64,000 nt of DNA from Brienomyrus brachyistius. Lineage: Eukaryota; Chordata; Actinopteri; Osteoglossiformes; Mormyridae. The stretch is taken from NCBI RefSeq assembly GCF_023856365.1, contig NC_064542.1, positions 22,911,838 through 22,975,837 of the forward strand. Reading direction: 5' to 3'. Under the pieces are notes generated by a model, which ran no database searches, was not told the origin of the DNA, and saw only the letters and a program-made list of their open reading frames with translations. This document shows, piece after piece, positions 1 to 11,839 of this stretch (position 1 is its first letter; the number at the start of each line of letters is the position of its first letter). A program made the position numbers and the translations under genes.

Positions 1-2005
1 ATTTTAGTTATATTATATGATGATAGTAAGCGATTCATATGCCGTTTAGCTCTGTCAATAAAATTAATGTATTTAGTTTGATGCCTGACTGAATGACTGA
101 AGGCTGATGTCAGTATTTAGTTTATCATGTTGCACCAGCAGGTCACAGATTTTCAGATGCTACTTAGATGTTTAATTTTTTCTGGGCTGCCGATTTGCTT
201 CTCATTTCTGTGAAGTCAAACACAAGCGCGGGACGGTGCTGTGTGATATCAGCGTGTAAAGGACCCGACTCTTCTGTATGGGGACCGGATCCTGAGGAAG
301 GTTTAGCAAAAGGCAGAAGGAAGATTTATCAGAGGTCCTTCATGGTGAGAAGGTGAGAGAGCAGAACCAGCTTAACATACACGGTTAGTTAGGGCACTGA
401 TCTAAATGAGTAAATGGTGCAGTCAGCAGAGCCCAATCCTCGTTCACTGTCTCTACCTGAAAGTTCCTTTATACTATCCTCCATGCTTTAGAGGTGAAAA
501 GAGGGGCTTGCCCCCCCCCCCAACTGGTCCTCCTCTTACCACATCCACCCTCTCCCACACTCCAAACAGCGTCATATTACATTCTGCCAGTATTCCTCGT
601 GGCATCGGCTGTGTCGTGCCTTCAATTAGTTCCGGAGTATTGGCAGAATGGTGTGAATTAGGCCACCTGGGTATTTTCTTTACCAAATTAAGATGAGATT
701 CTGATCGGGACCCCCGAAGAGGGTGGTCTGAGGGCCGACCTGCTATCATTGCTTCCGAGAGAGCCACAAAGAGTCTGTGAAGGACTTCCTGAGATGTGTG
801 GAAGGTGAGCAGGAATTTGAGAGCGGCACAATCAATTAATCAGGGGAGTCATTAAGCCTTTGATGCATAAGCTATTAAAAAAATAAATCAGGTACACATT
901 TCTCAGATGGCTTCTACTGCTACAAAGTAACAAGGATTTTTACTTTTTATGGGGCTTAAAATGTGTAAAAAAAACAACCGACGCAAAAGACAACCTAAGC
1001 TAACATACAAATACATGCACAAAACAAATAGCTGCAGATTGTATTTGCATTTGTAGGTCTATCATTACGGTAACACCTTCTATCGCCCCCCGACGCAGCT
1101 CACCGTATGACTGGGAGCTGGTTGCTCTTTGAGCGTGAGGGTTTTCCCAGAGAAGGCAGGATTTGAAGCCCTAATTTGATGGCTGCCCACACGCCGTACA
1201 CACGGCCAAGGCCTGCTGTGCTGTGTGCGCCTGTTGTCAGCTGTGTGTACACTCCTCGTCTGATTTCCGGCCCGCTCTGGGATCTTCCCCCGTAGAACCT
1301 GTTTCCCCACATGCTAACGGAGATTGGAGCAGCCAAACTGAGATGACAGGTGTCAGCTATCATTGTGGACCCCAGCAAGGGCGACTCTATTAGACAGCGC
1401 TTTCTGCAAACGTCACCCTTCATTCAAGCCAGCCCAGAAGAATGGGTTGCTGTAAGGCTTGTAGCTAGTGGGGTATACAGTAGGTTCAATTCCCCAGGCA
1501 CTCCTTCCTTTCATCACCACGGAGATAACGCTTCTTCTTAATTATCTCAGTAAACGCAGCAATTCGACACTGTGTTTTCTACTCTGCTCATATCACTCTT
1601 TAATTTTGTTTCTCACTTGTTTTTTTGTTCTTTTCTTTTATTTCTTCCCCCCCTCTAATATGTCCCTCCTCTTCGGCCAGCTCAGCCACTGCAATATTTT
1701 TCATGTGTTAAAAATGAAATAAATAAATAAAATAAAAAGGAATCGATCAGCATGAGGGGCCTATACAGAGTTTATAGAGCCCCTCATGGTAAAGCAAACA
1801 TGTTTGGCACAGCAGGGCTTTCAGACCATGATTCTGCTAAAGCTGCCGGACAGGACAGAAGTAAAAAAAAAAATAAAAATAGCTCAGTAAAGGCTAGTCT
1901 GCTGTAAAAAATGCAATGTACAGTATCCCAGAGTGCGGGGACAGGGAGTTATTTTGTAGGATAATGTAGCAAAAGCTCAAGAATGTGAATCTAATGAGTT
2001 AAACT
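1..2005. other. noncoding stretch, no gene seen
   Basis: No reading frame here resembles a known protein, and the frames present are short and overlap on both strands. It holds a C11 run (511-521), a T/C-rich patch near 1600-1660, and A-rich patches near 1720-1740 and 1863-1880. A tRNA-like snippet near 1470-1495 is too short to call a SINE. Confidence 0.6.
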
Positions 2006-2023
2006 GGGGGGGGGGGGGGGGGG
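2006..2023 (+). repeat. poly(G) run, 18 nt
   Basis: Eighteen uninterrupted G residues. It is one of about 25 pure G or C runs of 10 nt or more in the window. Confidence 0.95.
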
Positions 2024-5000
2024 CATGGACACGGTGACCGAGAGAAGAAGTGACAGGATATCAGATTGATTTAGAGGTGCTTCTGCCACGGGAAGGGAAT
2101 CTTAAGGAAGGGAAGGTGTCGCCTCACAGAATGACAATGGCTGACCTTGTTCAGCAGAGCCGCGGTCACTGTTCGCCATCGGGTCGGGCCTGGCCCTGGT
2201 ACGGGGGAGACACTGTAGGAGCACAAGGGGGATCAGACGGGAGGGGGCCCCTGTCGAAGACAGATCTGCTCGCATCGACGTTTAGAGGAGCGTCACGTCC
2301 TGATCGATAAAGTGCTTTCTGAATAATTCTGGCGAAGATGATTAATGCGGCCGCCTCCTTCGGCAGAGTCGGGAAACGTCCACGAGATGCAATGCATCAC
2401 AGGGCGAAGTGGCAACATGGGGACACCTGGTGCAGCAGAATGGAGGCAAAGCACTGGGATGTGGTACTTAGACAGCAGGGGCGCGGGGGGGGGGCGGATA
2501 TGGCCGAGGAGAATCCAAAGTGGTTTCAGAGGTCACCCTGGAAACCTGAACATCACCTCACAGTGCTCCGCAGACCCGCCGAGTCCTTCACCTCTTGACC
2601 TTGACATGAACTCCTCAACCTTACCGCATCACATCCTGTTCAAGCAGTTTGGGCCAAGAGCCTCTCTGATTGGCCCATTTTCCACATGGATGTAACATTT
2701 TGTGGGTGGCAGAAATGAGAAATGAAAGGAGCCCACTCTGAAGGGAGAGCTGTGGATAGTTCAGATGATTACAGTGACGCATATTTAACGATAAGAATCA
2801 GCTTCCTTTGTGCCGCATGTTTTTCGTTCAGAAGTTGCACCTTATCACCTGTACAACAGCGGAGAAGGCTGTGAATCATTTGCACCTCCCTGGAAAGCCT
2901 GAGTGAGGAATACAATCCAAGCTGTGGGATTTTAATCAGGTCCCCAAGCTTATGAGAGTGTGGAATGGAAGCCAGAGGTTATATACGAAGTGCTGAGCTC
3001 AAAATAAACAAAGTCGTCCCTCAGCACGCCGCTTGCCAGTCGAAGGTATATCACATCTGAAATCCTAAGCCACATATTGAGTTATTATTAACCAGGAGAC
3101 AATTGGTTTGCAAGCTCAGAGCAGAGCAGCCTTAGGGCAAAGTAGGTGCTCAGATATGGCACAATAATCCTTGCGAGGTGTTTCAAAGTGCTGGTGTTTC
3201 TGCTGCTTCTGAAAGTACAGGGTTGAACCCTGACCCTGTCATACCTTTAGGTGAGAAGTTCAGAGGTCACAGAATGTTCTCTGCTAAAATTCTGCTGAAA
3301 CACCGTCTTTCACAGTGAGGTCTGTAAGTTCATTTAATTAATGCTGAGCACATTGAAAGCCCCTACCTCATATAGACTTTGGCTTTTCAACATTTCATAA
3401 ACCAGGGACTCCCAGATGAAAAGATAGCAATGCATCAATGTATCTAAGAACTTTGGGATCTGACTGAAAATGGTCCACTCTGGTCCATTCTGAATACATT
3501 ACATAAAGCAAATGATTATACCAACATTTCTTTAATTTACCAAACTCGCTGCAACTACGCAACAGACCCTCAGAGCCCCGGACCCACAGAACCAAGGCTT
3601 TGAAATGAGGGGTTGATTTAGTATTAACTGCCTGCCAATCGCTGCCTGATTTATGTTGACAAGAGACATTAAAGTGACCAATGGGAATGGCAGTCATTGA
3701 TTGACAACATGCAGTAGATCCACCCCTTATGACCCCACATTCATTGTGTTACCAGAAGACTTGTAACATGTTATATATTTTAAAGAGATGCAAATGTTGT
3801 GGTGACCAAAAGCCATAAATAAAGCTTATAGAAAGAAAACAAACTGTATATGGCAGAGGGATTTATCGTCTGACTTGTTTGGGGGTGGGGGGGGGGGGGG
3901 TGGCAGAACAGAAAGGAGCACTTACTGTCTGGACAGCCATCCGCAGAAAAGTGCCCCAGCAGTGGTTAATAAGGCTTCAGACAGCAGATACCTGCTAGAC
4001 CTCAGAGAGCCGGGAGATATGGGGAAAATGGCCGCCAGTCAAATATTTGTCATGTTTAATGAATTATATGATGCTTTTATCCAAATGGACGCATGGGGGT
4101 GTCATCATTTAATGGTTTAGCAGCCCCTTCCTGTCTATCATATCCTTTTACTTGGAAATCCATTTCTTTAATCTCCGCGGCACCCGCTGCCAATTGGGTC
4201 CCGTAAAAATGTCTGCAGCTGATGCAAACTCATAACGGGAGTGACCCTCAGAGGCAACTCGTAAACGGGGCAGTTTCACCTCGACTTGACCGGCGTGTCC
4301 TGCACACACATGAGCATTTAGTCAGCCTCTGCTTTCCAGAAGGACTTCAGTTTTCTAAAAGCCTTCTGTGACCCCCCCTCCACCAAAGCTCTGACCTACA
4401 CAGGTTTTTTTTCCACTCTTCCATCATTCTCAATTATTTGTTGTAAAAATTAACGAAGAGATGATCAGATAGGGGCTTCCGCTAGCCTGCAGAGGAGATC
4501 TGTCTCTTCTAACAACACCACATAGATGATTCCATGCTTAATGTAATTCTGCTTCACCAAAGATCTGCTAGATACACGTATTATATGGAAGATTCACCGT
4601 GATGTTGTTAGTCAGGGAAGATTCATAAACAAACCAGGCTGCGAGACTGCATGTGTCTTCACAGCATGGCGGGGAGATGTCCTTTGAGCTCCAAGCCTCA
4701 GTGTGATTTCGTTCTGTCTCAGAATCCATGCAGCTCTTAAAAAATGCTTTGAGGAAGCAGGCATCAAGGCATTGTAAACATCCCCGTGCGGCTTTCGAAA
4801 AAACAGATGAGCTAGGAGTGCTAAGGTAGATTGACTCCCTCTCTCATCTTAGGAAGAAATATGAAATAAAAGTAGCTTATGAAGACTCAGAATGTGAATG
4901 GGATGTAAATGATATCTTGGCAATGGAAAATCTAGTTTTCATTTATCCCATTTTACATTTCACCTTCACAGTAATAAAAAGTGTCTTTGAGGGGTCATTC

Positions 5001-8000
5001 CTGAATACCGATGTGTGCCAACGATAAATGAGAATGGATTCCTTTCCGGTAAACCCCATTCTCACTTGATTGCATCATTGGGCTCTTCTGAAGGATCAGG
5101 AAGACCTGAAGAAGATCATAGCCCACCACCCGACTACAAAGCCCCTCCAAACCACATCCGCAAATTTCACTTTGTGGCTTTGTTAAGATGTGTTTGACAG
5201 AAGTTTGACAGATCCAACATCCTCCAAGTTTGTTGTCAATGGCTGAGCCAAGGACTCATGGGAGCCAGAAGCACATAACTTTCAATTTAATTTGAAAAGC
5301 AAACCTCAATATACTGGATTAGCAATCAGAACTGGGAATGATGCCCATGGGGATTAGAGTCTGGATTTCCTCGTTTCCACGTGGCATCCTTGGCAGAGTG
5401 TTAGGCGACACTCGTTTACTGACTACCATGCGCTGGCACCACTGGGGGAAGGTAATGCCGAAGTACAATGTTGACGTCAAATGCAGATTAGCCACCACTT
5501 CTGACTGATGAAGCAGGACATGGCAGGAGCTCACAAATCTAGTTTGGGTCTCTTTGCCCAGTTGTGCTGATGGAAAACTTTCTGAAATCTACATTGAAGA
5601 TATCGAAAGATATCAACGATATCAAACTTGTCTCATATGGATTTCTCTTTTACTTCCTAAGAATGTCAACCATGATGACATCCCACCTGTGATACCACTT
5701 CAAAGAATGCCCGATTAGCTTGCCTTTTGTCACTGACTAACAGCAGAGCTACATTACACCTTCACACGAAAGTGTACATTCAGGCAACAGGAAGCGGCAT
5801 TCTGGGCAATTATTTTGTTATCTCTGACCCATGTGACCTTATGACTCAGTGGCAATCTGAAACCTTTAATAAGTAAACATCCGTCGCTTTCCGCCACCTT
5901 CACAACTCAGTCGCTAACAAGATCCAGCCAGAGGGAGAACTGGGAAACCCTGAGTCGAGAGATGTCACCTCAAGGTGAGAAATGGATCCTACCAGAACTG
6001 CAACACGAAGCGAAAACAGCACGAAGGACGCCTCATGTGGAAGCAAGAAGCTTGCTCAAATTAAAGTATATTCCAGCTTAAATAATTTAGTTGGCCTCAG
6101 AATAAAGTAACGGCTGTAGCATTAAATGAAGCAGAGTCTGAATTGTAAATAATATAAGAGTGGGGGGGGGGTGGCTGAAGAGAGGGAACTGTTTAAATCA
6201 GGTCCTGCGGTCTCCAAAGAACCGTGATTGGGGTGAATATGTGAGCGGCAGCACCAAAGCTGTGCGTCGTATGGGAGTTTCAATTACAGTGGTGATGTCT
6301 GGATCACTGATGTTGGATAACTGGGGAAATGGTGCTGATTTGTACGCTCAGAACACCTCGGGGAGCCTGCAACAAGATCCGGGACGTGCCCGCAAAAGCC
6401 AGGGGGTGATTTTACCCCCAATTCGCCTAGAAAGCTTTTTTATTTGCCCCCGACCAGTTGGTGCTCAAACCCAAGGGACCTGTCTCACACAAGATTTGCT
6501 TTCATATTTCTTTCACTGGGGACCTGCATTTTATTTGAGGAATCGATTGGAGCAGAATTCCTCCCATCTTACAACATGTCCTCTGGCACTCTCGTCCAGG
6601 GCTGAGATCTGAGGGCAGTGACAATACTGCAGTGCCTTTGACTTAGAGCTTAACTGAGAAAATGTCCTGTTTACATCTCACAGATCTTGGGTGTCATAAA
6701 ATATGCTCGATTAAAAGCGATTTTCTCTGCATGTCTTTGCGTTTGGATATGATATGTCAAGCTCGAGTAATGGTACGTTTCTGTAACAAGTTCCCCACGG
6801 TGATTGGCAAAGATGGGGCTGTAACCTCTTTTGGGTTTTGAGGAGGAGTCTGTAAAACACCAGAATTGCTTTCAGGGAATTGTTTAACTGATCAACTTCT
6901 TGTCTTTTCACTGTTTTGATGAGTGCTTACGCTCCAAAGCCTTTTTGCTTTCGCACTCTGAGATTTTGAAAAAAACAAGGTCTTGAAATTGCTGCAAATT
7001 CTTTGATCCATCCTCTAAAGTACCCAAAACAAAATCATCAGGGAAACAGGCAGGAATGGGCAACAGCAGTGTTTACCAACACTCAAACCTTGCATTTGCA
7101 TGGGGCCCCTGTTGGCTGCAAACAATCACTACGCTAGGGGGGACGGGGCTGGTCCCAGAAACAACCCCCCCCCCCCCAGAACATCCTCTGATGTGAGCAC
7201 TGGGTTCACTGAGGAGATACTTAGGTGGCAGGTCTGTTTCATTGAGGTGATACCAAATGCAGATATGAGGATGGCTACAGGACGAAAAAGGTTCAGCACA
7301 AATGTGAACATCAGTCTGATGTGGATGATGTAGGACCAGAGGAACAATAAGCCCACCTCTGGGATGGGAGGTGAGGGAGATGCATAGCATCCTGATGTAA
7401 GTTGGGATATCTCACATTGCTTTTTCATCTCCATTCACTACAATATCCATACAATTCTGCGCATTTGTTTTGTTTGACCTGGTGAGGCATGAGAGCAGCA
7501 CTGGGCCACACAAAATAGCTTCTGGACTGTGGGAATCAACTGCCACTGAAACTAAATAAAAACAAAAAGAAGAAGCTAATTTGTACAGGGATAATTAGTG
7601 GGCTCTTCCCCCCCCCACCCCCGTGCTCTGCAAGGGACATGTTCCCGAGATCGGAGCATAACTCCAGGTCAATGAAAGCTCTGCTTAACAGCTGTGGCGA
7701 ACAACTTTGCTGTCACCATCTCGCCGTCCCCACCGCTAATTGAGAATGTCACCGGTGCCTTTCTGTCTCCTCTTCTCCCCCTCGAAGGCGGCGGCTTAAC
7801 CAAACGCCTCATCGCCCCTTCGTGAAATTTATAGTTGCTCCGCGTCATTGGACATCTCCTCCCGAGTGCCGGAGAGCTTGGATGTTTTCACCCTAAACCC
7901 TGACGCTTCAGAGGAAAATGTCAGCCTTTTCCTTGGGTGAATGAAATCTCTGTGTAGTGTTTCTAATTTAATTTTTTTTGTGGCATTCTTATTCTTAGTC

Positions 8001-9028
8001 ATGGAAAGTTTGTGCTGGCAATCGAAACAGAAGGAAGGAGGAATTATCAGCTATCGGTCGTAGCTGATTCGGGGTTTATTTTCTGCTGGGGGGGTCTAAT
8101 TTAAAATTCCAGCAGTGGCCACAGTGTCTGGTTTCGTTCCTCCCAAACGGGCCAGACAGCAAAGGTTCCCTGTGGCCATCCTCAGGCCGCCTTTGATAAA
8201 CAGGCCCCCATCAAGCAAAACACAAGGAAGAGAGTGCAAAAAAAACAACCTTGAAACCTTTCGTCGATATAAATAGCGGACTACAGCTCGACACCCACTC
8301 GCTTTGTGCTGACAGGCTGTCGGCGGCGGAAACCGGCCCTGAGTGATGAGCAGCTGACTCTGGGCGGGCTGACAGCCATCCCACAGGCCGCAGGCGCTGT
8401 GGAAATATTACCCCTGTAATTACGGTCATTAGCCACGTGCCTCGTCATCGCTTAAGGGACCCCGCCTCCTGCCCTCGGCCGCCAGGGTGCCGCGGGTGAT
8501 GAATAGAGAGTGAAGCACATCCGCGACTGACCCCCGCATCAAGCGGCGGGGATTTACAGCGCTTCAACCCATTCTCAAAATAGCCTGCAGATAAATGTCA
8601 TTAGGAGAGCTTCGCATTATGCCGGAAACTCTCTCAGCAAGGATACTAGTGAATGGCCCGCCTCCCTGTAAAGATTGGCCAATCCGCTGCGAAAGAGGGG
8701 GGGGGGGCATTAGCGTGACATTGTCCACATTTCAGATACAGTGACGCATTGCATCTGCGGGCTTTTATTAATTAGAGGCGCTGTGATGTTCTGGGAGAGG
8801 ACCCGGTCTGCGCCAAGCCATAGGGCCACAGACAGAGGACCTCATGTTGTTGCTGGAGAAGCCCAAGGCCTGAGACAGTTTGGCCAGCTGGCTGGGTGCT
8901 TCTGCTGCAGTGCTGGAAGAGCAGACTGTCATCCAGAGAGGCCGTGGGGTCAGTGGTAACCCCTGCGACGAGGAGTGAGGTCACAAGCTCTGTCTAATGT
9001 CTTTCCAGGGACTAGTTTGTTCTTACTG
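2024..9028. other. noncoding stretch, no gene seen
   Basis: Seven kilobases without a recognisable exon, RNA gene or full mobile element. It contains G/C runs at 3881-3900 (one T inside), 6162-6171, 7165-7177 and 8697-8707. A short cluster of GATATC-type palindromes lies near 5600-5630. The part around 7660-7900 and 8270-8640 is richer in GC and CpG than its surroundings and looks unique rather than repeat-derived. I cannot say whether it is regulatory. Confidence 0.55.
3881..3900 (+). repeat. interrupted poly(G) run
   Basis: G5-T-G14. Confidence 0.9.
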
Positions 9029-9225
9029 GGGTCCTACTCAAATAGTTACTTCTGGGACCCCCCCCCCCAATGTCTAGCCAGCAGAGTCAGAAGATCATAG
9101 CTAGATGGATAGAATAACTAAATAAAAAAAATGTTTATTCTATATTTAGTATAGTTACTCTTTGTAGCCAAAAGGAGGCCCGCAAACCTCAGCGGTCCCA
9201 CAAATGTCCACGGTTTGAAATGTGA
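9029..9225 (+). repeat. dispersed repeat family A, copy 1
   Basis: This segment resembles 33036-33242 in order and wording. Both have a start like TGGGGTCCTACTCAAA, then CAGAGTCAGAAGATCATAGC, then TTTAGTATAGTTACT, then a GGGGTCC-like block and a CATGGTTTGA-like end. Partial copies lie at 24541-24590, 32380-32460 and possibly 34294-34340. The shared order at separate places shows an interspersed family. Its class is unknown to me: I see no clear terminal inverted repeats, tRNA boxes or coding remnant. This copy carries a C11 run at 9058-9068. Confidence 0.65.
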
Positions 9226-9526
9226 TCATCTTCACTGACTGACTGACGGCCATGTCTGAGTGGGACCAGTTACACGTCTATGAATGAAACATCATTCATC
9301 AGGTACATCCTAGTCATTGGTGGGGCTAATGCCACGTTATAGTGACAGGAGGGACATGGTAGGGACACTGGACAAGCATGACAGCCTTTATGAACATCTA
9401 AGTATAACCATGACTAGATTATATTATCTATATCCCATGCAATCCATCTACATGCATTCTTTTTTGTATCCATGCCTGTATGTGTGTTTACAGTATGTGT
9501 GTGTCGATTGGGTTCATAGTATATAG

Positions 9527-9804
9527 TGAGGACCAAATGTCCCCCACAATTTTTTTTTGATGTTCTGGAGACCATTATTCAGGTCCCCACAAAGATCTCT
9601 GAATGCAATCAATAAAACGAAAAATGCCAGAAGTTTCATATTTTGTTTGGTTACTTATTGGTTAACTTATTGGTTATTTGGTTAACTTAAGGTTAGGGTA
9701 GCGTCACAGTTAAGGTCGTCATGTTGGGATTAGCCTTTACCACATAGAAATGAATGGAGAGTCCCCACAAAGATGTAATTACAAACCTGTGTGTGTGTGT
9801 GTGT
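9527..9804 (+). repeat. dispersed repeat family B, copy 1, with (GT)n
   Basis: It begins GTGAGGACCAAATGT and runs through ATTTTGTTTGGTTACTTA and a GGTTAGGGT-like part. It then has a CATAGAAATGAATG block followed by CCCCACAAAGATGTAAT, and ends in a GT run (9788-9804). The same blocks recur in the same order at 20727-20965, and the right end recurs at 58318-58396. I recognise it as a common kind of fish noncoding interspersed repeat, but I cannot name the family. Confidence 0.7.
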
Positions 9805-9937
9805 ACTGTATGTATATAAATGGATGGGTGGATTATGATTACTTATGGAAGTATGTATAGTATATAGATGTAAAAGACGGATATTAAATGCAGTGAATGT
9901 GAATATGAAGGCACATGTCATATATACGGCACTTATA

Positions 9938-10090
9938 GTATTTACAGAGTATACAGTATTTACAGAGTATATAGTATTTACAGAGTATACAGTATTTTCA
10001 GAGTATACAGCACTTACAGAGTATATAGCACTTACAGTGTATACAGCACTTACAGAGTATACAGCACTTACGGAGTATACAGTACTTGCT
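9938..10090 (+). repeat. 18-bp minisatellite, about 8 copies
   Basis: Tandem units of the type TACAGAGTATACAGTATT, later drifting to a CAGCACT variant. Because 18 is a multiple of 3, both strands stay open and give hexapeptide-repeat frames. I read those as by-products. Confidence 0.9.
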
Positions 10091-11550
10091 AGAATCATTT
10101 CTCCTTTGGAAATGTGCTCCATCTGTTCAATTTATATTAATTTCCACATCACAGCTGGTCTTTTTTACAACCTGCATAACAGCGTTGTATGGAGTAGTAC
10201 CCACACTTCTACATACACACATATGTGAAACTTATTTTAAACCATGTGTCATGCATCATGTATTTTTGCTACAGTAACTTTTTAACACCAGTGTTAGTAT
10301 TAGGGTTATGTTTGCAGAACTGAGTGTAGGTGTAGTGCAAATGCCATGGGGGGCTGAGGTAGGCCCAGACAGCCCTGATTGGACCTGCCTACCTCGTTGT
10401 TGGAGACAGCTGCCTTGGCCAGGGATGCACAATGAAGGCCTTCTCCCTATCGATCGCTAACATGTGGAGCTTGGTGCCGATCCAGTTCACCCCACGGACG
10501 TGATCCGACTCGTCCCTGCTTACGTGCACAGCCTCCTTTTTCCCTGCGACATCCCCTACACTTCTGAGTCGCTCCTCAGGAGCCCGGCAGCATTTCTGTG
10601 CATGTGTGTCTGCGCGTGTCTCTGTTTGTGTGTGCCCGAATCGTGCCAGCCTCCCGCTGCGCCCAGGCACTGCGACACCTACTCACATACCGATCGTTTA
10701 GTGTTATTTTGGGTTTCTGCAAAACCTGCAGGCAGAGTCAGTTCGTTTTTAATAAGCTTTGAGGAAATTAACATTTAAATCATTTTTTCTTCTTATCTGT
10801 CTGTGTCATGTAAACGACCCCGATACGCGGGAAGCTCCACACATCCTCCTAAGGACCCTCTTGTCGGTCATCTTGCCAACATTTCTCAGCAGAGAAGGGG
10901 ACCCTCAAATTCAGGCACAGCTGCCCAAGGGACAACTTAGCGAACCTGCCAATGCTCTCTGACTGTGTGATACCAAAACACACAAGCTCAACTCGGGTTC
11001 CTCCATTCTGGTCCATTCTGCCTGTTTCTCCCTCCCGCTGAGAAGATCTCTTAGCCTTAATTAAATTTTTAGCCTAATTAATTCCAAATTACATTAGGAG
11101 AAACATGCCGATTGAGGACTTGCTGTAATTTTCCACAATTTCAATAATCTCCCTGATGAGAAATAAGGAAAATGAAAGCTTGGCTGCAAGCTACCGCGAT
11201 TGCTTGCATGGACGTAAAGATGGCCGGGGAGTGCTCCATAGACGGGGTCTTGCAAACAGAGGCCTGTCGTGAAAACAAGCAGCTGGGTAAAATGGAAGCT
11301 ACCTCCTTGTGAATCTGGGGAATTAAGGTACGATGAAAGTGAAACATCCTAGTGAAGGAAGCTCACAGCCTCTTACTGCCCACCTTCTTCCCCGCAGTTG
11401 GCCCCGTTTATCACTAATAGCGATTTTCCACGGCCACCAAAAACCAAGCCAGTCCGCGAAAAGACGCTTGTCCATTGTAAATTATGCGAGTTGTACCTGC
11501 GTTGACATGGTCCTGTTTACTAGCAGGGCTGTAAGCGTGACTTAGCTGGT
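10091..11550. other. noncoding stretch, no gene seen
   Basis: Two overlapping open frames on opposite strands at 10389-10778 match nothing I know. The stretch includes a TAAT-rich block at 11050-11170 (listed separately). No repeat is evident apart from short GT-rich patches. Confidence 0.5.
11050..11170. promoter_or_regulatory. candidate conserved element, homeobox-motif cluster
   Basis: Several TTAATTAA / CTAATTAATT / ATTACATTAG-type homeodomain core motifs lie within about 60 bp, in a low-repeat context. This composition is common in vertebrate developmental enhancers. It is an inference from motif density only. Confidence 0.2.
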
Positions 11551-11839
11551 TGCGTCACCGCCATCTGATTGGTCGAAATACACAGAGATACCGCTGATCT
11601 TTATCAGCATGCATGGCCTATCAGAAGGAACAAAGGGCATATTCTATTATTATTCATTATGGGTAGCATTGCACATCCCAGTGTATTTATGCATTTCCGA
11701 TAACTCAGAATTATAAAATTTCCAACCTCTTACTTGAAAAAGTGCTATAGAACGGCTGAACGGAATGGATTCATTATGCAAATTTACGCAAACGACCACT
11801 TACTCCACTAGCATTTTATGCTAACATAAGACGGTGATT
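11551..11839 (+). repeat. dispersed repeat family C, + copy
   Basis: Its sequence matches the reverse complement of 34406-34700 end to end. Shared blocks include TGGTCGAAAT, GGGCATATTCTAT, TATTATTCATTAT, a GCACATC block, a GATTCATTATGCAAA block and TGCTAACATAAGAC. I estimate roughly 70-75% identity. No terminal inverted repeat, tRNA box or coding trace is evident, so the element class is open. Confidence 0.75.

Noticed and set aside
1446..1500. tRNA-like head with GGTTCAATTCCCC
   Set aside because: The B-box likeness is short, no SINE body or tail follows, and there is no cloverleaf.
6160..6612. 150-codon plus-strand frame
   Set aside because: It begins in a G run, has no recognisable motif and no clear splice context. 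Most likely chance.
9730..10228. 130- and 127-codon frames on opposite strands with hexapeptide repeats
   Set aside because: Both are produced by the 18-bp minisatellite. There is no non-repeat domain around it.
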